Shown: positions 16,498 to 24,090 of the stretch, piece by piece
Layout: each line of letters opens with the position of its first letter
Position numbering within the stretch: position 1 is the stretch's first letter
DNA from: JANMEB01 sp041745295
GTDB lineage: Bacteria > Planctomycetota > Planctomycetia > Pirellulales > Pirellulaceae
Reading direction: 5' to 3'
Assembly (NCBI GenBank): GCA_041745295.1
Contig: JBGTJE010000004.1
Span: 62,001-126,000 of the forward strand
DNA: 64,000 nt
Translations under genes and position numbers: made by a program
The notes under the pieces: model-generated
What the model saw: the letters and a program-made list of their open reading frames with translations, nothing else
Databases searched by the model: none
What the model was told of the DNA's origin: nothing

Positions 16498-17761
16498 AAT
16501 CCTGGAATTTGCTCCGAGTTTGGCCGCGATGGGCGTGCTGGTTGGCTGTTCGGCGATCTTTTCGGCGAGCGAAGCGGCCTTGTTTTTCCTCCGACCGGGC
16601 GACCGCCGCGCAATGAAGCGTGGTTCGACGGCCGATCGAGTTGCCGATCAATTGTTGGAAAGTCCCGATCGACTTCTTTCCGCGATACTGTTCTGGAACC
16701 TGGTGGTTAACACGGCGTACTTCACGCTTGCTTCGATCTGCGCCATCCAGCTGGAAAAGAGCGAATCGTTTGGCAACACCTGGGCTTTGGTGTTTGGCAT
16801 CGGATCGCTCTTGTTGTTGGTTTTCTTTGGCGAGCTGCTCCCCAAGAGCATCGGCGTGTTGGTATCACGGCGTTTTGCCAGTGCCATTGCGATTCCCTTG
16901 TCGATCGCCGTTCGGTTGCTGGACCCGATTATGCCGGTGCTCCAAACGGCAAATATCGTCTCGCGTCGATTGCTCTGGCCGAACTTTCAACGCGAGTCGT
17001 ATCTGGAAATCAACGATCTCGAGCGGGCCATTCAATTGTCCGTTAGCGACGCGGAACTACTCAAGCAGGAACAGGCCGTGTTGAACAACATCGTGCTGCT
17101 CTCGGACATTCGGGTCGACGAATGGATGCGTCCGCGGACCCAATTTCAAGCGCTGCGGCCTCCCGTGCACCTGGCCGACTTGCACGGGAAAGATTTTCGC
17201 ACCGGTTATTTGCTGGTGACCGAATTTAAGCAAGAAGAGATTTCGCGGGCGATCCGCCTGACGAATGTGTCCGAGCTACCCGCGCGGAACATCGACCGAC
17301 TCGCGGTTCCCGTTTTGTACTTGCCTTGGTGTACGACCGTGGCTCGCGCGATGGAGCGAATGACGCGACTGGAACGAGACGTCGCGGTGATTGTCAACGA
17401 ACATGGCGAAACCATTGGACTGCTGACCATCGAGGATATCTTCGAGACGATTTTTAATTACGCCCCGAGCCGTAGCAAGCGATTGCTCGACGAGAATCCC
17501 ATTCATTACATTCGGCCCAACTGCTGGGTCGTTTCGGGAATGGTCGGCTTACGGCAGCTCTCGCGACGACTCAATATGGAGTTGCCCAAGACTCACAGCA
17601 TCACGATCGCGGGGGTGATCCAGGAAAAATTGCAACGTTTGGCTCAACCCGGCGATCAATGCCAGTGGGGACCGTTTGAACTACGCGTGCTCGAGTATCC
17701 CTATCGCGGACACATGTTGGTGGAAATCACCTGGAACCAGACCGACAAGGTGACTTCATGA
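16490..17761 (+). CDS. DUF21/CNNM-CBS-CorC family membrane protein (hemolysin C-like)
   Basis: A 423-residue protein. The N-terminal DUF21 part has about four membrane segments (about residues 10-35, 60-85, 95-120, 125-150), with SASEAALFF and VFFGELLPKSIGVL as family signatures. A CBS pair follows (about 205-325), including VIVNEHGETIGLLTIEDI. The C-terminal CorC/HlyC domain (about 340-415) has WVVSGMVGLRQLSRRLNMELP. Such proteins are linked to Mg2+/Co2+ efflux. The start overlaps the permease gene by 8 nt and the stop overlaps the next, related gene by 4 nt, so this is one operon. Confidence 0.92.
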   Translation: MNKILEFAPSLAAMGVLVGCSAIFSASEAALFFLRPGDRRAMKRGSTADRVADQLLESPDRLLSAILFWNLVVNTAYFTLASICAIQLEKSESFGNTWALVFGIGSLLLLVFFGELLPKSIGVLVSRRFASAIAIPLSIAVRLLDPIMPVLQTANIVSRRLLWPNFQRESYLEINDLERAIQLSVSDAELLKQEQAVLNNIVLLSDIRVDEWMRPRTQFQALRPPVHLADLHGKDFRTGYLLVTEFKQEEISRAIRLTNVSELPARNIDRLAVPVLYLPWCTTVARAMERMTRLERDVAVIVNEHGETIGLLTIEDIFETIFNYAPSRSKRLLDENPIHYIRPNCWVVSGMVGLRQLSRRLNMELPKTHSITIAGVIQEKLQRLAQPGDQCQWGPFELRVLEYPYRGHMLVEITWNQTDKVTS

Positions 17762-18729
17762 CGATGTTTGCCATCGTGCTTGTGATCGTGGGTATTTTCC
17801 TGTGCGCCTTTTTCAGCGGCACGGAAACGGGATTCTATCGGTCGAGTCGAGTTCGATGGGTGTTGGATGGAATCGAAGGGGACCGCGTCTCTAAATATTT
17901 GCTTCGTTTGGCCAATGATCCAACACTATATGTGGGGACCTCGTTGATCGGCACGAACCTTTCCACGTATTTGATTTCGTTGGCGGTCGTGATATTAGCG
18001 CAAGGAATTTCCAAGTCGCAAAGTCTGGAGATGATCGCACCGATGTTATTGACCCCGATCGTGTTTGTGTACGGCGAATTGCTGCCCAAGAGCCTGTTTT
18101 ATTTGGCACCGAATCGGTTGCTCCGAAAGTTTGGCCCGCTGTACTTGCTGTTTTTTGTGCTTTTTTCTCCGATCGTGGCGATCCTTTGGCTACTCGGTCG
18201 GCTGGTCGAACGATTGTTGGGTGAGTCACCGGAAAAAGTTCGGCTGATTCTTGCCCGCAAAGAACTGGATCAAGTATTACAGGAGGGACAGGAAGCAGGA
18301 TTGTTGCAGCCGATTCAACGCAGGATGGGCCAGAATTTTTTCCTGGTTGCCGCCCGTCCGGTGGGGCAACTCTGCCTGCCGCTGCATCGCGTGCATAGCG
18401 TGCCGCGCGGAACCACGATTCGCCAAGCTCTGGGTTACGCCCAGCGATTTCAATTGTCGAATATTGTGGTGCACGGCGAACGCCGAACGGATCTGCTGGG
18501 TTACGTTCGCACGATCGACTTGATCCTGGCTGGCGATTCGGGTGGATCGATCGAAAGCGTCCGCCCAATGCTGACGCTCAAAGCCCAGGAGCACTCGGGC
18601 GAAGCCCTCATGCGAATGCAGACTCAACGGGCTGACTTGGCTCAAATCGTCAATGACAAAGGACAGGCGCTAGGAATTATTTCACTCGACGATCTGACGC
18701 GCCCGCTGCTGAATGCGCAGAGTAGTTAG
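17758..18729 (+). CDS. DUF21/CNNM-CBS family membrane protein, short form
   Basis: A 323-residue paralogue of the preceding gene. DUF21 signatures include FFSGTETGFYRSSRVR near the start and YGELLPKSLFYLAP near residue 105. A CBS pair occupies about 195-320 with IVNDKGQALGIISLDDLT at the end. Unlike its neighbour it lacks the CorC/HlyC C-terminal domain. It starts at an ATGA overlap with the previous stop. A strong plus-strand hairpin follows 41 nt downstream. Two adjacent DUF21-CBS genes suggest a heteromeric transporter, by inference. Confidence 0.92.
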   Translation: MTMFAIVLVIVGIFLCAFFSGTETGFYRSSRVRWVLDGIEGDRVSKYLLRLANDPTLYVGTSLIGTNLSTYLISLAVVILAQGISKSQSLEMIAPMLLTPIVFVYGELLPKSLFYLAPNRLLRKFGPLYLLFFVLFSPIVAILWLLGRLVERLLGESPEKVRLILARKELDQVLQEGQEAGLLQPIQRRMGQNFFLVAARPVGQLCLPLHRVHSVPRGTTIRQALGYAQRFQLSNIVVHGERRTDLLGYVRTIDLILAGDSGGSIESVRPMLTLKAQEHSGEALMRMQTQRADLAQIVNDKGQALGIISLDDLTRPLLNAQSS

Positions 18730-18770
18730 CGCGAGGCGGTTGGCGCTTTGCTCAATAAAGCGCAATTCAG

Positions 18771-18843
18771 CACTGGCAGAGCCAGTGGCACACAAGAAAA
18801 AGAATTGTTTCCGTGTGCCACTGGCTCTGCCAGTGTCTTTTTT
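18771..18843 (+). terminator. rho-independent-type hairpin (perfect 23-bp stem, then T-run)
   Basis: The arms 18771-18793 (starts CACTGGCAGAGCC) and 18813-18835 (ends GGCTCTGCCAGTG) are perfect reverse complements of 23 nt with a 19-nt loop. They are followed by TCTTTTTTG. Position and T-run suit termination of the permease/CNNM operon. The word ACTGGCTCTGCCAGT may itself be a dispersed genome repeat. Confidence 0.75.
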
Positions 18844-18865
18844 GTGCAAAACCGGTGGTTGGGGC

Positions 18866-19105
18866 TTATTGCTTCGAATAGCCCAATTGCTTGATCACGG
18901 CGAGCATCTCCTCGTAGGTAATGAAACGCCTACGGTTGACGAGCTTGTACTGATCGATGGCCCGTCCGAGTTCGGCTGCCTCAGGCGATAATTCGAGATG
19001 GGAGTTGTTGAACTGTCGCCGTTCAATTCCCGGGTTTTTTCGTTGCAACTCGGGATTTCGGCGATCGACAAAGTTCGAAAAATCTGTGCCTTGGTTCGGT
19101 TGCAT
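18866..19105 (-). CDS. small conserved-looking hypothetical protein
   Basis: A 79-residue charged soluble protein. It contains two likely helices: SPEAAELGRAIDQYKLVNRR and FITYEEMLAVIKQLGYSK. The second resembles regulator-like ends of short planctomycete proteins, but I cannot name a family. The ATG at 19105 follows AAAGG at about 10 nt. It is isolated, facing the CNNM operon's terminator. Confidence 0.7.
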   Translation of the reverse strand: MQPNQGTDFSNFVDRRNPELQRKNPGIERRQFNNSHLELSPEAAELGRAIDQYKLVNRRRFITYEEMLAVIKQLGYSKQ

Positions 19106-19445
19106 GTCTTAATCGCCTTTTCGATTCGATCCCATCATCAACAGATAGCGTTTCAAAGGGGGCAGGTCAAAGTGTTTATCCCCGAATCCGGTCGTTGAGG
19201 TTAGGACCTGGCGACCTCTGTCGACTGTACGCTTTATGACGTCAAGCACTGGCGTCAATGACCCGGCAGGACGAACGCTCCTCAACTGATGTCGGCAATT
19301 GGCGATCAAAAGCCAACGAAATCGCCTTGGCATCCTACACTCGGCGATTGTTGGAGTTCAGCGTTTACGCTGCAAACCCACGCTAAAGCGTGAACTTCAA
19401 AACCGCCGCCGCCCAACAATTAGGCATTGAAAACGCACGAGGATT
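19106..19445. repeat. intergenic region with a short inverted repeat (about 19351-19400)
   Basis: These 340 nt hold no supported gene. An inverted repeat is present: TTGGAGTTCAGCGTTTACGC pairs imperfectly with CGCTAAAGCGTGAACTTCAA. It is close to the 3' end of the TPR lipoprotein gene and may act as its terminator or be a dispersed element. Confidence 0.55.
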
Positions 19446-20369
19446 TTACTGCATGTGATTTACGCCTGCGGTTTCGGCTCCGTCTGGGGGGAGTTTCGCT
19501 AGTCGTTGTTGAAACTCCGGCTGGTTTCCAAAGAGTTCTCGGCCCCGGGACAAAATGCGCCGGGCATTCGCCACATCGCCACGCAACATTTGGATCCGAG
19601 AAAGCTCGAGCAGCATTTCCGGCGTGGGCTCAGGGCCGTCCGCCGCTTGGGCCAAGACTTCTGCGGCCTGATCGAGTTGCCCGATTTCGGCCAGCGCTTG
19701 AGCATCAAGCAACAAGTACCGTGCAGGACGTTCGGCCGGGCCAAAGCGCCGCATCAATCCGTCCAGAACCGACAGCGACCGCTGCGGTTGGCGCAGCTCA
19801 AAATAGACTTGCGCTAATTGGAATCGAACCTCGCTCAACTCTGGGTCGTGGGCCAACGCGCGATGGAGGCTCGTGCGGGCTTGATCGAGCTGTCCCATGG
19901 CTTTTTCAACTTGGCCCTTGAGGGCCCATGCCGAAGCCAGCCGGCGGTTGTTGTTGAGCGCCCGCTCCGCTTCTTGGCCGGCCAGCACCCATTGGCCCGT
20001 TTGCGCATAGAGCAGTCCCAACTCAACGTGATAGGACGCTTCACCTCCCGAGAGTTCGACCGCTCGTTGCATCTGCGCGATTGCTTGTTGCACTTGTCCG
20101 TTTTGGACAAAGGTCCGAGCCAACTCAGCGCGAATGCGCTGGTCTTCCGGCGCCACTTCGGCTGCCTTGGAAAATAGATTCTGGGCTTCGACGCTCCGCC
20201 CCCGTTGCATTGCATCGATTCCGTTGTACGTCATTTCGCGGGCAATCGAAGACTGGAGATCGACGGGGTGCGGTCGAAAGATATGGCACCCGCCCGCCAG
20301 CGAAACGACGCAAATAACAACGCTCCATCGAATCAGCGCGTTGCGCCAAATCCGAAATTCACGATACAT
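19446..20369 (-). CDS. TPR-repeat lipoprotein
   Basis: With an ATG at 20369 the protein is 307 residues. It begins with a lipoprotein signal whose lipobox is SLAGGC (lipidated Cys at 28). At least five TPR-like units follow: GIDAMQRGRSVEAQNLFSKA, TFVQNGQVQQAIAQMQRAVE, GLLYAQTGQWVLAGQEAERA, LKGQVEKAMGQLDQARTSLH and LAEIGQLDQAAEVLAQAA. It probably sits on a membrane facing the periplasm and mediates protein contacts. Longer starts to 20489 exist but would place the signal peptide internally. Partners are unknown. Confidence 0.82.
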   Translation of the reverse strand: MYREFRIWRNALIRWSVVICVVSLAGGCHIFRPHPVDLQSSIAREMTYNGIDAMQRGRSVEAQNLFSKAAEVAPEDQRIRAELARTFVQNGQVQQAIAQMQRAVELSGGEASYHVELGLLYAQTGQWVLAGQEAERALNNNRRLASAWALKGQVEKAMGQLDQARTSLHRALAHDPELSEVRFQLAQVYFELRQPQRSLSVLDGLMRRFGPAERPARYLLLDAQALAEIGQLDQAAEVLAQAADGPEPTPEMLLELSRIQMLRGDVANARRILSRGRELFGNQPEFQQRLAKLPPDGAETAGVNHMQ

Positions 20370-20495
20370 CGACAAGTGGCGTTCCGAATTCACAATGAAC
20401 AGCCTTGGAACCTGCCCCGATTTGGCTGACAAGCCGCGAGACTGTAGCAAACGAGGTCGATTGGAGCTACCTGATTTCGCGATCGACACAAACCA

Positions 20496-21014
20496 ATGGA
20501 TATCCCGACAATCGCATTTACAATAAAACGGTCGAGATCCAAGGAGACGAATCTGACTTCAACCTTTCAACGCGGCAATTTGATTTTTTTGTACCCCGAG
20601 AATTGGTTGCTGTCAGAATCTGACAGCAGCGATGACTCGTCGATCCACGTCACGCTCGAGAGTCCGGGAGGCGGACTGTGGATTCTTAGCGCGACCACAG
20701 CGTCGACCGACTCAGCAGCGGCGATGGCGGAAGCGCTCAAGGCTGTCAACGAACAATTCGACGACGTCGAATGGTTAGAAATCAGCGAGCCGTTCTATGG
20801 ATTCGAGACGACAGGCTGGGATGGCTTATTCTTCAGCCTCGACTTGTTGGTCTGCGCCAAAATTCGCAGTTTCAAAACGCTTGATCGCACCGTCGTGATC
20901 TTGATCCAAGCGGAAAGCAGAGAACTGGAGCAAGGCTCAGATGTGTTTGACGCAATCACATTGAGCTTGCTGCAGTCGTTGTCCAAGGCACGCCACCGCA
21001 TCTCCAAAAAGTGA
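20496..21014 (+). CDS. hypothetical protein
   Basis: A 172-residue soluble protein, acidic in the middle. It contains NLIFLYPENWLLSES and SPGGGLWILSATTASTDSAA, and a hydrophobic strand TVVILIQAESREL. The alternating beta pattern with PxNW and GGxW resembles PsbP/Mog1-like small proteins, which is only suggestive. The start is uncertain because the first 25 residues look poorly conserved. It is divergent from the TPR lipoprotein gene with about 130 nt between them. Confidence 0.68.
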   Translation: MDIPTIAFTIKRSRSKETNLTSTFQRGNLIFLYPENWLLSESDSSDDSSIHVTLESPGGGLWILSATTASTDSAAAMAEALKAVNEQFDDVEWLEISEPFYGFETTGWDGLFFSLDLLVCAKIRSFKTLDRTVVILIQAESRELEQGSDVFDAITLSLLQSLSKARHRISKK

Positions 21015-21051
21015 TATTTCGAAAACCCGTCCGGCACTTTTTAAAACATTT

Positions 21052-21130
21052 TCACGCGAAGGCGCGAAGCCGTAATGCAAAAATCCTTAATCCTTTTTCC
21101 CTTCGCGCCTCCGCGCCTTCGCGTGAGACA
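21052..21130. repeat. inverted repeat, 'cttcgcg' family
   Basis: The arms TTCACGCGAAGGCGCGAAGC and CCTTCGCGCCTCCGCGCCTTCGCGTGA flank about 30 nt of AT-rich sequence. The pairing is imperfect but long. It lies in the convergent gap after the 20496 gene and before the minus-strand CX4CH gene. Confidence 0.65.
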
Positions 21131-21174
21131 TTTTTTTCCGTGTATCCGCTGCAGGCCCAGGAATCGAAATGTTG

Positions 21175-22263
21175 CTATTGATTTCGTTCTGGGTGATGAC
21201 GCCGATTGAATAGAATCGGATCGCATGGATCGGTTGGCGGAGCGTCTCTGGGGGCATCGGAGTGGCCCGTCGTTTGGGGCGGCGCGATCGGCGTGGCTGA
21301 CGATTCGACGAAGCCGACTTGGGAAATGGCACTCTCCGGCGCAGCCGTTGGGCTGCCGACTGGTTGTTTGGCTGAGCGTTGTGTGTCGACGTTCTGAACG
21401 ACTTCCGTCCAATAGTATTCCGGGTGTCGGCTGACCGCGTACGTCCAGTTTTGAAGGACTAGGAATGTCGCGTCGCCCCGTTCCAACGTCGGCTTGGTTT
21501 GTCCGCCGTGGGCGGTCAGCGCCATCTCCAAGATTTTACTAGTCGAGGGATTGTCGCGATCAATGTACTGCAACACTTGATGTAAGTTATGACGCGTCAT
21601 GCCGCGCGGCGTCGCCACACCCTTGCCGTGGTGCCATATCGCCAACGAATCACTATCGCGCGAGTGGCATTTCGCGGCGGTGCAACCGATGACTAGTTTC
21701 GAATGCAGTTGTTGGTTAAAGATTTTTTCGATTCCATCCGGCAGTGCGGCAATGGTTTCATCAATTTCCTGTTGGTTGGAGCGGGGCGTTTCTCGAACGC
21801 GCTCGACATCGCTTGGCCAGGCCTGGTTCTCTGCGCGGCGAGCGCCCGCTTGAGAACTTTCGAGACGTCGCCTCATCAACTGTAATGCGGCTGGATCGAC
21901 GCTTCGCGATTTTCCGGAATCGAGCAATTCCGCGGCGCGGTCGGCGAGTCCATTTCGCAAACACCAATCAAAAAGGCGCGTCCATGCCCCCGCGTCCTCT
22001 GGGTCGGTCGCCGCCAGCAACTGCCCATAGGCTTGGTCCAGCGATTCCGCCAAACAGGCGATTTGATCGATCCGCAACACGGCAATGGAACCCGAGTTCA
22101 TGCGAACGCTCAGACCATCGGCTGTGTTCGAAACTTGTCCGCGGATGACCCCGAAGTTGCTCAACACAACAACCATGGAATCGAGACGCTGTTGGCCAGG
22201 GCACACGCCGACGAATAAACTCGTGGCCAACAATACGCATTGAAAAATCCTGGTTTTGTCCAT
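21175..22263 (-). CDS. exported hypothetical protein with CX4CH motif
   Basis: With an ATG at 22263 the protein is 362 residues and begins with a signal peptide (MDKTRIFQCVLLATSLFVGV). Residues about 27-70 form a small beta domain (LSNFGVIRGQVSNTADGLSV). A helical region follows, and then CTAAKCHSRDSDSLAIWHHG, a Cys-x4-Cys-His motif that resembles a variant c-type heme site. The C-terminal 80 residues are low-complexity and rich in Ala/Pro/Thr. A longer start at 22338 exists, but only the ATG at 22263 gives a proper signal peptide. Heme binding is an inference. It lies downstream of the WecA-like gene. Confidence 0.75.
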   Translation of the reverse strand: MDKTRIFQCVLLATSLFVGVCPGQQRLDSMVVVLSNFGVIRGQVSNTADGLSVRMNSGSIAVLRIDQIACLAESLDQAYGQLLAATDPEDAGAWTRLFDWCLRNGLADRAAELLDSGKSRSVDPAALQLMRRRLESSQAGARRAENQAWPSDVERVRETPRSNQQEIDETIAALPDGIEKIFNQQLHSKLVIGCTAAKCHSRDSDSLAIWHHGKGVATPRGMTRHNLHQVLQYIDRDNPSTSKILEMALTAHGGQTKPTLERGDATFLVLQNWTYAVSRHPEYYWTEVVQNVDTQRSAKQPVGSPTAAPESAISQVGFVESSATPIAPPQTTGHSDAPRDAPPTDPCDPILFNRRHHPERNQ

Positions 22264-22344
22264 GCGCGGAAGGCTAGAAGATTCGGGGCACCGCGTCAAT
22301 GTCGCGGACCCCATCCGTCCGGCAAATTTCCGGTCCAAGCGATG

Positions 22345-24006
22345 CTAGCCGTGAGCCGACCGCTTCGATTGCAGCGCTCGAGCGGTGCCGACCTGAGGCT
22401 CAGCCATCGGCAAACTTTCGGCATGACGACCCGCGAGCTCTGCGATCCGGACCGTATCGATGACCGATTCGGTTTCCTCCGGGCCAGCCGATGCAATGAT
22501 TTCATTAAACTGTGGCTCGAGGTCGGACAGCATGTCCATCATCTGCCCGATGGTTTCATAGGGCAGGAGTTCGACATTCTTGAGGGCGACCACTTCAATC
22601 TCGCCCACGCACCGCTCACCCACGCTCAACGGAATGACGAAGTACCAGTCGTCGACGGCATCGATCAAATCGGTCCCAGCCTTGTCGTACCGCGCGTGAT
22701 AAAACTCCTGAAGCCAGGGCAAGTGCAAATGCATCTTGACCATCTTAAAGTCATGTTTTTCGGAAAACTCTCGAATATTCTGCCAAATCAACTGCCAATC
22801 GCGCCGCCCTTGCAATTGCACGGCTGACGAACGATTAAGCGCAGCCGTTTTTGAGCGAAGCGACTTGAGCGAGCCGAGGAGCGCGCTGAATTTGTTCAAG
22901 ATCAACTTTAGTTCCGAGAATCCAAAAAGGCGATTCGCGACGAGGAACAGCATAACCAACGCGATTGCAACCACAGCATATTCGCTTTGCCGCGTGATGA
23001 TGGACAAAGTTCCGCCGGCCGCGGTCAACGATGATAAGACGGCAACCAGGACTAAACTGCCAATCGGACCGTACCCACGCCCCGCGAGCGTATGGTGCAG
23101 ATGGGCTCGGTCCACCGAATAAATACTGCGTCCGGTCAGTCGCCGGCGAATAATAGCTGCCGCCGTATCGAGAAATGGAATCGACAGCAACGCCAAGGGA
23201 CCTAGGAAGGCGTACGCGGTGGCCTGTTTGAAGGTGCAACGAATCGCAATCGCGGCAAAAAAGAAGCCGATCAGCATACTTCCCGCATCGCCCAAATAGA
23301 CTTTGGCCGGTGGAAGATTGAATCGCAGAAATCCAACGATCGCTCCCGTGAATGCGGCAATAATTGCCGCGTTGAGCGGGCTGCCGGTGGCCAGGGCCAT
23401 AATGCAAAAGGCAATCCCCATGATCCCACCGATGGTCCCGGCGAAGCCATCGGCGCCATCGAGAAGATTGATCGAATTGATTGCGCCCAGCAGCCACAGA
23501 AATGAGGCTACCGCGGCGAAACTGCCAAAGTTGACATTAAAATCAAAAATACCGCTGCGAATCTCGATGATGTCGATTTGATACCCGCATAAAACCACGA
23601 TCGTGCACGCCAGCAATTGGCCGGCCAGTTTTTGGCGACCGCGAAGCCCGTAGCGATCGTCGAGAATGCCCACGAGTAATAGGACCAAGCAGCCGAGCAA
23701 CAATCCGCCCAGCTCGAGAAAATCGGTCGACCGCAAATCAAACCGCGTGGCCCACCCATCCCAATCGGCGAATACGCCAAACCGCAAGGCAAACAGGATT
23801 CCAATCGCCAACGCGGTGGCAAAAAAAATGGCGATCCCACCGACTAACGGAATGGCATGCCGGTGCAGCTTGCGATGCTCGTCGGGAACGTCCACCAACA
23901 AAAACCGGTGGGCGACGTAACTGAAGGCCGGAATGGCCAACCACGCTAACAACAGCGAGGCAAAAAACGCAACGAAGACTTCGTTGACTAAGTATACATT
24001 TACCAT
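22345..24006 (-). CDS. WecA/MraY-like glycosyl-1-phosphate transferase with C-terminal extension
   Basis: A 553-residue membrane protein. The first about 365 residues have roughly ten membrane segments and the family's motifs: PDEHRKLHRHAIPLVGG (41-57), GILDDRYG with the Asp pair (113-120), NSINLLDGADGFAG (177-190), VYLGDAGSML (236-245) and HLHH (302-305). Such enzymes move a sugar-1-phosphate from UDP-sugar to undecaprenyl phosphate, starting surface polysaccharide synthesis. The family is usually about 350 residues; the extra C-terminal cytoplasmic part (about 370-553) is unusual and not recognised. It is followed by the CX4CH gene and preceded by the O-antigen-ligase-like gene. Confidence 0.9.
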   Translation of the reverse strand: MVNVYLVNEVFVAFFASLLLAWLAIPAFSYVAHRFLLVDVPDEHRKLHRHAIPLVGGIAIFFATALAIGILFALRFGVFADWDGWATRFDLRSTDFLELGGLLLGCLVLLLVGILDDRYGLRGRQKLAGQLLACTIVVLCGYQIDIIEIRSGIFDFNVNFGSFAAVASFLWLLGAINSINLLDGADGFAGTIGGIMGIAFCIMALATGSPLNAAIIAAFTGAIVGFLRFNLPPAKVYLGDAGSMLIGFFFAAIAIRCTFKQATAYAFLGPLALLSIPFLDTAAAIIRRRLTGRSIYSVDRAHLHHTLAGRGYGPIGSLVLVAVLSSLTAAGGTLSIITRQSEYAVVAIALVMLFLVANRLFGFSELKLILNKFSALLGSLKSLRSKTAALNRSSAVQLQGRRDWQLIWQNIREFSEKHDFKMVKMHLHLPWLQEFYHARYDKAGTDLIDAVDDWYFVIPLSVGERCVGEIEVVALKNVELLPYETIGQMMDMLSDLEPQFNEIIASAGPEETESVIDTVRIAELAGRHAESLPMAEPQVGTARALQSKRSAHG

Positions 24007-24090
24007 CGGCGACCAATTCTCGTTCGTTCGACTTGTTAGGCTAATGATAGTTGACGGGCGGCGATTCTAATACTCGCCTCCCGCATTCGC

